The position numbers were made by a program, and so were the translations under genes. A DNA stretch of 64,000 nt from Blasia pusilla (lineage: Eukaryota > Marchantiophyta > Marchantiopsida > Blasiales): contig CM114273.1 of NCBI GenBank assembly GCA_050084515.1, positions 10,602,001-10,666,000 of the forward strand, given 5' to 3'. The notes below the pieces were generated by a model that ran no database searches, was not told the DNA's origin, and saw nothing but the letters and a program-made list of their open reading frames with translations. Numbering within the stretch: the stretch's first letter is position 1; every line of letters begins with the position of its first letter. Positions 11,701 to 23,700 of the stretch are shown one piece after another.

Positions 11701-14700
11701 TACTACTAAGGTCAGAAGAACACTCCACTCAGGTAAGCAAAGCACACACACACAGTGCTGCTCAATCAGCTCCTCAATCTCAGAGAGTTGTGTACGAAAA
11801 GGTGTGAGAGAATGTAATTTCGCAGGGCACCCCCAAGGGGTTATATACAGCCAAAATGATGAAGTTCTAGGTTTTGGGGTTTTAGGGTTAGGGCCTGCCG
11901 CCCATAGTAATTCACAGAATTACTGAGGTAAATCTATGGTAACAACAAATTACTATTTACTGTGGTAAAACACTAACTTACCATGTACTTTTCATTATAG
12001 TAAACTCCAAGTTACTATGATTTACAACAGACAATGGTGTTCCAGGCACAGAAGGGGTAGCAACTGTATGATAATCTTTCATACCGGATTCTACACGTTT
12101 TTCACAGATAAACCTTTGTTGATGCGCAGAAATCTTGTGACGTGCCCTGTCTCTTACCACCTGAAGTCCTAACAAGTAATGAAGCTCTCCCATGTCAACA
12201 ATTTTAAAACTGGTTTGAACATGAGTTTTGAATTGTTGTAGCTGAATGAGATTATCTGCTAGAATAGCAAGATCATCTACATATACAGCAAGCGTCAGAA
12301 CAGCAAGATCATCTACATATACAACATCTTTGCTGAGAAAAACACCTTTTGTAGAATGCAAAATTCACATTGAATCAGCTACAGGCCATGCCTGACAAAA
12401 CCTGTACCTAAACAATGACCTTCTTTGATGAGTCCAGAAGAGTTATTGTGAGAATAGAAAAGGGTATCTATAGAATTTTCAGCAGTTTCTTCACAGAAAC
12501 AATATTGTGCTGTCCTGTAGGGGTATACAGAACATTGGGAAGAGTATGTAATTCTAAAAAGCCTTTGACAAAAAGCTTTTAGTGAATGTTCCGGATAGCT
12601 GTAGCATATATTTTGCCATTGCCTACACCAGAAATGAGAATCGGAGAAATAGGAAGGAAATTTGAGAACAATTCTCTTTGACAACAACCATGAGAATTTG
12701 AACCAGACTCAAGGATCCAAAGTTTGGAAAGATCTGGGGGAGTAGTTGTAGAAGATCTTTGCATCATGAAGAGATAATAGAGTGGTTCATCTGGTTGTAG
12801 TTCCTCAGATGTGGAGCATGTTAATGCTTGAGTGATAGGTAAAGTATTGACTAGTAAAGATGACGTATCTTCTAATTGAGTTTTGCAATACTCACAATTG
12901 GTTAGGACATTACCTTGAGATATGATCTTTTTCGTTACAAATGTAACAGTAAGGTTCTTTAGTATTCTTCTGAGGAGTGTTTCTTTGATGCTGAGTAGTT
13001 GTAGAACCAAATAGGCGTTTTCTGGTAAAATTGTGAAGAGAATTGGAAACCAGTATACTCTCAAATTTTGAAGGCTTGTCTATTTCAGAATCATATACCA
13101 TAGTTTGAAGATTGTCCAAAGAAGGTTTAATTTTCTGCATCAATACGTGAATAAGAGACTTGTACTCAGCAGGAAGTTTGTTAATAGCAAAAGTGAATAG
13201 ATGTGTATCTGAACCAGGTGAACCTATGGATGCAAGATTATTTGCAATAATCTGGAGTTGTGAAAGAAAATCTCAAGGTGATCTGCAAGATGCAACAGTG
13301 AGTTTGTACATGGATGCCTGTATGTGTCGCACAGAAAAGGAGCCTGTAGTATCATATTTACTGTTGAAATTTGTTAATATCTAGTTTAGTCATGCTCTAA
13401 AAATAGTTAGTCAGATACTAACTTAGTTGGATACTAATTTAGTTAGCTAGAGATAACTTAGTGTTCCTCTATCTTTTAGGGTAACCTTGAATTAGGGCAA
13501 TTCTCGAGTGAGGGTTAGCCAGCATCTGTTATTTAGGGTATGGATCTGTTCAAGAAGATCTAAGGGCCAGAAGTGCTCACCCTGATGTATATAATGTCTC
13601 TGTTTAGAGAGCAGAAGCCAATTCTACAGCATGCACAGTTTTGGTGAGGACTCCTGAGGCTCTTGGTCCTGCTGCAGAGTGATCAGAGAGTAGGAAGAGG
13701 AGATTGAGACTAATTGCTGTGCTTGCTAGAGCCTCACTGGAAGGCAGGTTGTTTTGTCTAGTATGCTGATGGAGATTGTTTGTGCTCAATGGTGAGCCAT
13801 GTCTGATCTCTGAGCTGGTGACATGTGAGGACCTGTAGTGTGAGTGCAAGGTGTGGCTGAGTAGAATCCTTCTTAGTATCTCTTAGATAGTAAGAAGAGT
13901 CACATCATGGTAGGGCTCTGATTTGGCAATAGAGATAGGAACTGATTTGCTGATTGTGTACAAGCTGAAATCATGGATGGTCTAGCTGATGCTAGCTCTG
14001 ACTTTGTACAAGGAGATACTTCTGCTGGTCAATCATATTCTCAGGTTATGGGCCCACCCCAAACCTTTCTCCTTATTGATTTCAGCAGTGTAGAGAAGTT
14101 AGATGGTGGGAACTATAGAGAATGGTCCAGAACCATGATGGACATTCTAATGCTGAAAGGGTTGTGGGTGTATGTTGAGATGAAACCTCACAATCTAGAA
14201 GAGCTTGTGGTAAACTTCGCTTGGAGACAGCAAAATCAGTTGGCAGCTATCTTACTCAAACAGACCCTGAACTCCTCTATGAGGGAGTTGGTGGATGGTA
14301 TAAGCAATGGTTGGGAGATCTGGTCCAAGCTGAAGAGTTTGAACAAGGAGTCAGCTTTGACTCTAGCTATGCAAAGATGGAAGACATTGAGCTCGACAAG
14401 GATGGCTGACACAGATAGAGTTGCAGCTCACATTGCCAAAATGGAGTCAACTTTTGCACAAGTGAAAGCAGTTGGACAGGAACTGATTCCTATATGGAAG
14501 GTAACCCTGTTGCTATCCTCCTTACCTCCTCGATTTGATACAATGGTTACAATCTTTGAAACCTGGGAGGCAGATTTGCTTACATGGGAATCTGTGACCA
14601 ACAAGCTCCTGAGATATGATCAGAAGCGAGAGGTGATTGTGGAAGAAACAGTCATGCTCAACAGGGATAGGAAGTGGAAAGAGACCAGAACTTGTTACAT

Positions 14701-17700
14701 TTGTGCAGAGAAGGGACATCTTGCTCGCAATTGTCCAAAGAAGTTGAAAAGGGAGAGAAAGTTAAAAGGAGTGGATCTGCAGTCAAGAATCAAGAGAAGT
14801 TGATGGAGAAGCAAAGTACCTCCTACAGGGAGAAGGATAAGGCAAAGGTTGCTGGAGTGATGACTACTGAATACACATCTGATGAAAGTTGCTGTTCTTT
14901 CATGATGGCCTCGTGTGAGAAAGATCTCAAGAGGAGCAGTGGATGGTGGGTGGACTCCGGTGCAACATCACATGTCTGTTATCAAGAGGAGTTGTTCTCA
15001 GACCTAAAACCAGCAAGTAATCATCACGTGAGAAGTGCTTCTGGATTGTTAAGTCCTGTGGGAGGGTTGGCTCAGTTTCTATTTTCTTCAGTGCTGATGA
15101 AAGCAAATTGATGAAATGGCAGCTGCATGGAGTGTTATATGTTGCAGATTACATAAAAAATCTGTTGTCAGTTAAGAAATTATTGAGGCAGGAATTGATG
15201 TGCACTTCTGGAACTCAAACCAGACTTGCACACTTGAAAGAAATGGGAAAGTCTTGTGCCGAGGAGTGGTACAAGGAAATTTGTTCAAACTGCTGGAATG
15301 TGATCCAGAGGAGCAGGTAAATCTCACTGAGAATAGGAGCTTGCTGAATCTGTGGCATTTCAGATTGGGGCACCTATCGGAACACAGCATTCGAGCTCTG
15401 CAAGGAATGTCATGTGGTGTGGAGATTGAGAAGTCACAGAAGCTTGAGTTCTGTGAGGCTTGTGTGCAAGGAAAGCTCACAAGTCACCCGCTCCCAGAAG
15501 GTCACTTAACAGGTCTGAAAGATTATTGGACCTGATTCACTCTGATGTGTGTGGACCAATGCCTGTAAAGTCACTAGGAGGAGCACGCTATTTTGTGTCA
15601 TTTGTGGACGACAAGAGTAGAAAGAGCTTTGTGTACCTGATAAGCAGCAAGGCTCAAGTTCTAGAGAAATTTGTTATCTTTGTCAACATGACAGAGAGGC
15701 AAGTTGAACGAAGAGTGAAGAGACTTAGGTCTGATGGAGGAGGAGAATATGCAAGTAAAGACTTTCAAGCATATCTCTCAGCCAAGGGGATATTAAAAGA
15801 TGTTACGGCACGTGACAGCCCCCACCAAAATGGAGTAGCTGAAAGGCTGAATAGAACCTTGCAAGAGAAAGCCTTGAGCATGTTGCAACATGCCAAGCTT
15901 GGTCAAGAATTCTGGGGAGCAGCTATCATGACAGCAAATTATCTGAGGAACATCAGTCCCACAGCGGCCTTGAAGAATGTAACTCCAGAAGAGTGCTGGT
16001 CTGGTAAGAAACCTGACATTTCTAGATTGAAAGTGTTTGGTTGTGTTGGCTATGCCCTCACCCCTGATACACAAAGGAGGAAACTAGATGCAAAGGCTGA
16101 CAAGTACATATTTGTTGGGTATGAAGAAGGGCTGAAAGGATACATGTTGTATAATCCTAGAACCTGCAAGGCAATTCGAAGCAATGATTTGACTTTTGAT
16201 GAGAAGAGTTTTTGGAAAGACTCTGAGCACAAAGAGTCAATGGTCACCAGAGTGATGCCAGTAATCACTTCTGTTGTCACTCCTGTAAACATCCCTGTAG
16301 TGTCGAACTCACATCAAGATGCTGATAAGGAGGAAGTATCAAAGGATACACTTGCAGAATGTAGTGGAGGATTAGATACTTGCACCCAAGGTGTAAGAGA
16401 GGAAGATCATGTTGAAAATGATCAGCCTATGAAGGTGTACCAAAGGAGAAGTGCAGCCAAGCAAGTTCTAGAGGCACATAAGTCCACAGAGGGAGTGATC
16501 AAGGAGATCTCAGAGCAAAGGAGATCTGGAAGAATTTCCAAACCTGTAGAAAGGTTGGGGATAAACGAAGCTCATTCTATTGAAGAAGGAGTTGTAGAGC
16601 CCAACTCTTTGAGTGAGGCTATGAGCAGGAATGATTCGAAACAGTGGGAGCAGGCTGTGGCAGAAGAAAAGGTCTCATTAGAGAAAAATGAGACATGGGA
16701 GTTTGTAGATTTGCCACCTGGTAGAAAGACCATTGGTTGCAAATGGGTCTTCAGAATAAAAAGGGGACCAAAGAATGAGATCTTGAAGTACAAGGCACGT
16801 CTGGTTGCAAAAGGCTTCAATCAGGAAGCTGGTTTAGACTATCAGGAGACCTTTGCTCCTGTTGCAAGGTATGGATCCATTAGAGTTCTCTTGGCATTAG
16901 CAGCTCAACATAATTGGGAGGTGGAACAGATGGATGTGAGACTGCATTCTTAAATGGAGAACTGAAAGAGGAGATCTACATGGAGGTACCAGATGGTTAT
17001 ACTCATCCAGGCAAGGTGTGTCTCTTGAAGAAAGCCCTTTATGGCCTAAAGCAAGCACCTAGATGCTGGTATGAGAAGATGGATGCTTACCTGATCAGGA
17101 AAGGATTCCAACGTAGCAATGCAGATCAAGGAGTGTACTCCTTAGACTCCACTATGTACATAGCATTGTATGTTGATGATCTTCTGATGCTAGGAGGGAG
17201 CTTAGACACTGTAAAGAGAGTGAAGAAAGACCTCTGTCGCAACTTTGAGATGGTTGATCTGGGTCCAGCAAAGTGGCTATTGGGGATTCAGATTGAGAGA
17301 AATCGGGAAGAGAGCTGGATACGATTGAGTCAAGAAAAGTATATAGAGAGTATCTTGATCAGGTACAACATGCAAGATTGTAAGCCTGTATCAACACCCC
17401 TAGATCCTGGCTGCAAACTCAGCAAAGATATGGGAATTTCAACTGAAAAGGTTGACAATTTGCAAGCACTATATCAAAGTGCTGTAGGGTCATTGATGTT
17501 TGCTATGGTCTGTACCAGAGCAGACTTAGCATACCCAGTTGGTGTCTTAGCCAGGTACACCAGCAAACCTACAATAGAACATTGGAAATGTCTGAAGAGA
17601 GTACTCAGATATTTGCGTGGCACAACAAGAACATACTTGGAATACAGGCATCAAGAAAATGGACCAATCTTGGAAGGGTTTTCAGATGCAAGTTGGGGAG

Positions 17701-20700
17701 ATGATACTGATGAAAGAAGATCAACAAGTGGATATGTCTTCTTGTTAAGTGGAGGGGTGATCAGCTGGTGCAGTAAGAAACAAAGAACTGTTGCACTCTC
17801 TACAACTGAGGCAGAGTACATGGCGCTTTCTCTTGCTGCTCAGGAGTGATCTGGTTAAGGAGCTTATTGAATGATCTTGGATATGAACAGATGACTCCTA
17901 CATCCCTACAGGTTGACAACAAAGGAAGTATTGCATTAAGCAAAAATCCTGTTCATCATCCTAGAACAAAACACATAGACATCAAACATCACTTTGTAAG
18001 AGAAATGATAGGAAGAGAAATCTCCTTGGTTTACTGTCCAACAGAGAATATGGCAGCTGATGTCCTGACCAAACCTCTGTCACAGGACAAACATAGAAAG
18101 TGTATATCTATGATGGGCATTACTCTAAACTCTCATTAAGAGGGAGTGTTGAAATTTGTTAATATCTAGTTTAGTCATGCTCTAAAAATAGTTAGTCAGA
18201 TACTAACTTAGTTGGATACTAATTTAGTTAGCTAGAGATAACTTAGTGTTCCTCTATCTTTTAGGGTAACCTTGAATTAGGGCAATTCTCGAGTGAGGGT
18301 TAGCCAGCATCTGTTATTTAGGGTATGGATCTGTTCAAGAAGATCTAAGGGCCAGAAGTGCTCACCCTGATGTATATAATGTCTCTGTTTAGAGAGCAGA
18401 AGCCAATTCTACAGCATGCACAGTTTTGGTGAGGACTCCTGAGGCTCTTGGTCCTGCTGCAGAGTGATCAGAGAGTAGGAAGAGGAGATTGAGACTAATT
18501 GCTGTGCTTGCTAGAGCCTCACTGGAAGGCAGGTTGTTTTGTCTAGTATGCTGATGGAGATTGTTTGTGCTCAATGGTGAGCCATGTCTGATCTCTGAGC
18601 TGGTGACATGTGAGGACCTGTAGTGTGAGTGCAAGGTGTGGCTGAGTAGAATCCTTCTTAGTATCTCTTAGATAGTAAGAAGAGTCACATCATGGTAGGG
18701 CTCTGATTTGGCAATAGAGATAGGAACTGATTTGCTGATTGTGTACAAGCTGAAATCATGGATGGTCTAGCTGATGCTAGCTCTGACTTTGTACAAGGAG
18801 ATACTTCTGCTGGTCAATCATATTCTCATTTACGACATAGACAGGCCCACACTTCTTGAGATGTATCAAGATGTAAAGCTAAAGCCAGAGGTTCTCCTGT
18901 CAGATGCAAACAAATTAGAGAACTAGCCTGATCGTCTAATTTTTCATTATCCTGAATAGTCCGGTTTTGAAGTATAGGTTGACGGACATTTTCTTGAGGT
19001 GCAGGCGTTTCATCAGCATTTTCAGAAAGAGAGGTAGGTGACGTAGCTGGCGCAGATGTATTACTGGCAGTTTTAGAAACTGCGTCCCATAAATCCCTGT
19101 AAACAAGAAGATTACAAACGACTCCTCCACTCTTTCCAGTTAGAACCATCAAAGGTTTCAACGTGGAAACCGTTGTGATTCCCATTTAGGCCCATAACCT
19201 GTTGTAAATATATGAGAAATGTACGACACAATGGAGATGATACGATAGCAGTGCTGCGTATGAACTTTATGGAAAAGTTCATAGACTATACCCATCCAAG
19301 CCCCAGACTATATACTAGTCTGTATGGTGTCTAAAGACAAGATAGCCTACTAGTTTTACAGCGCCTCTTTTAGCCAAGTGGCCAGATGGGGAACCACTAA
19401 AAGTAGAGCGTTAGATGGTTCCAGATATTGAAGTCTGAAACCTCATCTAAAAGATACAGCACTACTTTAGTGAAGTGGCCAGTTAGATGAAGAACCACTA
19501 AGAGTAGCAGCAGGAGATAATTTCTTTAACAGACATTTAGTTTAAGCCTGATACCTTTATCTAAAATTTATTTATCCAACATGGGTCAGTGGAAGATCCT
19601 GTTGGGATCTGCTTTCCATCTCAGCTTTTACAAAGTTTTAAAAATTAGATCCCAGAATGCTGGAATGATTAGATTTTGAGAGAATCAGAGATCTGATTTC
19701 AACATAATGTACTATGTTCGTATGTTAAAATAGACTGATCAACCCTGTGCAATAGAAGACCATTGGGCAATCATGTGTGCTATGATCTAAGCTTTATCGG
19801 TTTCAGATAGTAAAGTAAAGAATCCTGCTCTTGGTCAATGTAGAAATTATGAACTTTCTCGTTGAACTTTGGGTTGACATGAACCATTTTCCAAATTTCC
19901 TTATAAAAATGAAACTTTCTCTATGTGATGGGTTGTAGAATAACTCATGGCGCATGTCTTGAACGGTTACCACTTACTTTGTGAACGATTTCTTTCCTCT
20001 CAGTTCCACTTCTTAAACTGTGTGATTTTGTCAAAAGCCTAGGACATCTGAGATTTAACTCTCTTGGGGATCCCAGTCTTCAAGTACAATTGGCTTTTGT
20101 GTTCAGATTCAGGTTGAGGTTGCATAGGTTTAGGTATCTCTATGCTTCCATTAGTATGGCCAAATCTGTATCTGTGTTTATTATGTCCTATGCCTGCACA
20201 TGCTCAATGGGTCAAAAGATTGTAAATTCAGATGCCATGTAATTAACCTCTTTTTACAATGCCTGTAACAAATCTCTGGCCAATCTAATCCTTGATTCTT
20301 CTAGCTAAGGGGATGGTAAGATGTTGGTCGATGGATGATATGATACTTGAGGAGTATCCCTCTCAAAGCCTAATGGATGTCTCCAAATTCTTTGGAGAAG
20401 TCATTATGAAGTATGGATGACCTGAGTCTCCCTTTTTATCTCTTAATCCTTCTTTTAAGTGTACACACGTTCTGGTGGTCCCCATATTTCAGTTTCAGAA
20501 ATAGGGATAGCCTTGACTGGATGGTGGAAGAGCTTATCTCTATGGAATGTCCCACAGATCTAGCTTCTGACCACGGAAAAAGCTCCATCTCTCTTTAATA
20601 TGATTCGCTATCCCCATAAACCTGTCTCTAGTGCTTTTACTTTCACCACGAGCCTAAACATGCATAGTCTCTTCATGTCTCTTCTGATGTGAGGCCTTCT

Positions 20701-23700
20701 TTGTTCTGGACTGCCTCGCACCAAAACACTACTTTAATGAGTTCTTGAGTTGACGAAAGGATCTCAATTCACTCAGACTGTGCTTCAACCTTTTCAGGCA
20801 GGCAGGAAACCATTTGGAAGGCTTGGATGCAGTAATCATATCATCATGCCTACTGTGAGCCTTATTGATTTGAAAGACATTCTATTGTCACCTGCTGCTG
20901 ATCACATACACTAAGGCTTATGGTCTACCCAGAGCTTAAATGTAGCAATACTATCAGGTCCTTGGTGAGAAAAAATATCAACATGGAAGTTTCTCCTCCT
21001 GAATGGTGATTGAATGACTGCTGGTGAGTGTGAGTATATGATCCATGCACCTCTAGTTTTTAATAAACCCTGCTTGATCAATAGTGTTCTTCTCTGTGCC
21101 CTACCACCCTCTGGTCTTTTTCATCTACGGAACTTTATGAGGTAGTCTTCCCATGTGTCATTTGATGGTGAGAATTCTCTGACGTTGGATGTTATGAAGA
21201 TGGAGATTGTGGTGCTGATTATCCATTTTGGACACTTGGTACCTTATTACAAAATTCTGCGATGTAATGCTAGACTTTTGTTAGAATCTTGATTTATAAC
21301 TTGTATTGGTTGGCTGCATTGTTGTCCAGCTTGTGATACCTTCCATGCCTTTGTGGATTGGCTCACTTGTCCTTTTCTTGTGTTATTTCATGATCCGGTT
21401 TGTAATTTGTCGGTAGGGTTTTTTGGTTAAGTTTTGATGACACAATACTTGACTGTTCCCATCAGATTACTCTTGATCAAAGGAGCAACAGTCAACTTTG
21501 TAGGATGGCTGCAGTTGCAATCATGTCTTGTGACCTTATAATTTCTTAAAACACTTATCTGTAGGTATGATCCTGCAGGCATTGATTGATAGCTTAAGCA
21601 GCCCCGAACATCTCAGTGCACAGGTGAAGACCTTGGAGGAGGAGATTGAGTCCAGAGATCTTCTACTGCTGGAGGTCAAGCGGGAGACTTTACGCAGTAC
21701 TGAAGCATTAAAGCTTGCATCACAAATCAAGCAGGTAAGAAGGGCAGCCTCTGACTGCGTTGGTGGATGGAGGTTAAACGAATCTTAAGATATCTCCAGA
21801 AATAGAGCTGATAAACTTATTCCCCTAAAATAGCTGGCCCTAAATTTAGAAGAGACTTTAGTCATAACTATCTTTCTTTCTACTGTATTAGATCAGGGTA
21901 CGGGCAACTACTGTCCACACCCTTTGCTAATCATAGCTCCTGGCTGACTTCTTTGCACACTACAATCTATATGTCTTGTGTTTGGAATGTACTGCGTTCT
22001 CAACAATGCGCATGATGCAGGGTAAAATATCACTATAAAATCTCAACAAATTCATATGCCAAATCCCAAAAAAGAAAGATGACATGAATACCATTATATT
22101 ACAGACAGTTTCAACCCAAGAGGAAAGAGAAATCTTACTGAGTGTAGGAAGAGTCCTATGGTTTTAATATTATGGATGTGATCAGCTCTCTCAAACTGTT
22201 GTGGATTTCTTGCATGAGCAACCCACAATTATAGTAAGTAGAAGGGAGGATCAGAGGTGTAAAATGCTTTCTCAACAGAAGGAATCAACTTTAGTTCTTG
22301 TTTCCGATAACCAAATGGTAAGTTCAGTGTGAACAAGCTATCACCATAATTTTTACCACATCATGGAACTATTGTAGGATCTAAATGCTACGAGGCAGAG
22401 AGAGGTTCAACTCACACAAAGTCTGGAAAGCGCCAGTGACATGGTCAGAGAACTCCAAGAAGAGTTAGCTCAAAATGCCCGTGCCTCACGAGCTGAGCAG
22501 GTATAGTTTGACTCAGTTATGGTATCCATGGCATTTGTTCATAGCTAGTTTCCAGTACAAAATGTGTTGGATTATGTGGAACGTCATGAGGTTGGGACAA
22601 AAAATTATGTGCATGAAGTGATAAATCATAAACCAGATGCAGAAATTGTGTTCAGTTTCCTCGTCATGTCTGAGCAGATTTTGAAACAAACTGAGAAAAT
22701 GTTGCGTGATACAAAACTGGAAGTGGAGTTGCTACGCAAGGGAATAGAAGCAAGAGATGAAGCAATTAACATTATGAAAGATGAAGTGGATGAGAATATA
22801 GCTGTTCTCGCCAATGCTGCACGAGACCGGGAGGTAAGATCTGAAGGATCTAAGTCAATACAACAGGATTGTCATGCCATGACTGTAAGACTTTGCATGT
22901 TTGACAATTATCCATTCTCCTCATGTGGGACTCGTCAAATTGTCCATGTTTATTCCTTCCTTCCAATTTTATCTTCCTTTGGTAGGGATTGCTCATCATT
23001 AATTCCTTCATGTAATTAGCAAGGGTCATGGAATTGATCTATTTGGACTGCAATAATAAGTAAAACTCTAAAATCTTTTGAAAAGGTAGACCTGCAGATG
23101 TATCTCCTTGTACAAAATCAGAACTAGCATCAGCTAATCCATCCATGATTTGAGCATGTACAAAATCAGCAAATCAATTTCTAGCACATAAATTCCTGCC
23201 TCCAACAATTTCTTAACTGATGAGAGATTCTTAATGTAATCTGCAACATTTAACACTACGTGCAGCTGCCATTTCAGCAATTTCCTTTCGTCAGAACTGA
23301 AGATAATAGGAACTGAGCCAACCCCTCCTACCGGGCTTAACAATCCAGGGTCCTAGCGTGATGATTACTTGCTGGTTTCATGTCTGAGAACAACTCCTCT
23401 TGATACCAAACATGTGATGTTGCACCGGAGTCCACCCACCATCAACTACTCCTCTTGAGATCTTTCTCAGATGAGACCATCATGACAGAATCACGGTCTT
23501 CATCGGAGATGTCTTTAGTACTCATCACTGTACGGGCTTTTGCCTTATTCTTCTCCCTGTAGGGGATACTGTGCCTTCTTCTGTTAAAATCACGATTGGA
23601 CTTCTCTCAGATGTCACTTTTAGAACTTTAAAAGCATAGAAAGATAGTAGATCCCGACAGGATCTTCCAGTGAACCTGTACATGAGGTTAAACCACTTAA

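Larger units (their letters stand above)
13362..18828 (+). mobile_element. Copia-A: young, complete-length Ty1/copia retrotransposon
   Basis: 5467 bp bounded by two 682-bp LTRs that look identical, with TG..CA ends and a perfect 5-bp duplication TTTAC at 13357-13361 and 18829-18833. It has a primer-binding site, gag, protease, integrase, reverse transcriptase and RNase H in Ty1/copia order, and a polypurine tract before the 3' LTR. It inserted into the gag of Copia-B. Despite the apparent youth, the coding region changes frame six times, always in the same direction (-1). Relics of the same family lie at 23087-23570 and 29211-29885 on the minus strand, so the family has been active here more than once. 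Confidence 0.95.
10336..19581 (-). mobile_element. Copia-B: old, internally deleted Ty1/copia element, split by Copia-A
   Basis: Two related LTRs (10336-10723 and 19200-19581), both in reverse orientation, bound the element. On the minus strand the order is 5' LTR, primer site, gag, a protease fragment, part of reverse transcriptase, RNase H, a polypurine tract and the 3' LTR. Without the nested 5.5-kb Copia-A only about 3.8 kb remains; the integrase and the front of reverse transcriptase are missing. Flanks tggtt (10331-10335) and tgggt (19582-19586) agree at four of five bases, a plausible aged target duplication. Stops and frameshifts are frequent. The element lies wholly within intron 6, antisense to the host gene. 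Confidence 0.85.

Noticed and set aside
13604-13849. Antisense 81-codon frame found identically at 13604-13849 and 18389-18634
   Set aside because: It is the complement of the Copia-A LTR. Its identity in two places reflects the LTR pair, not a gene family.
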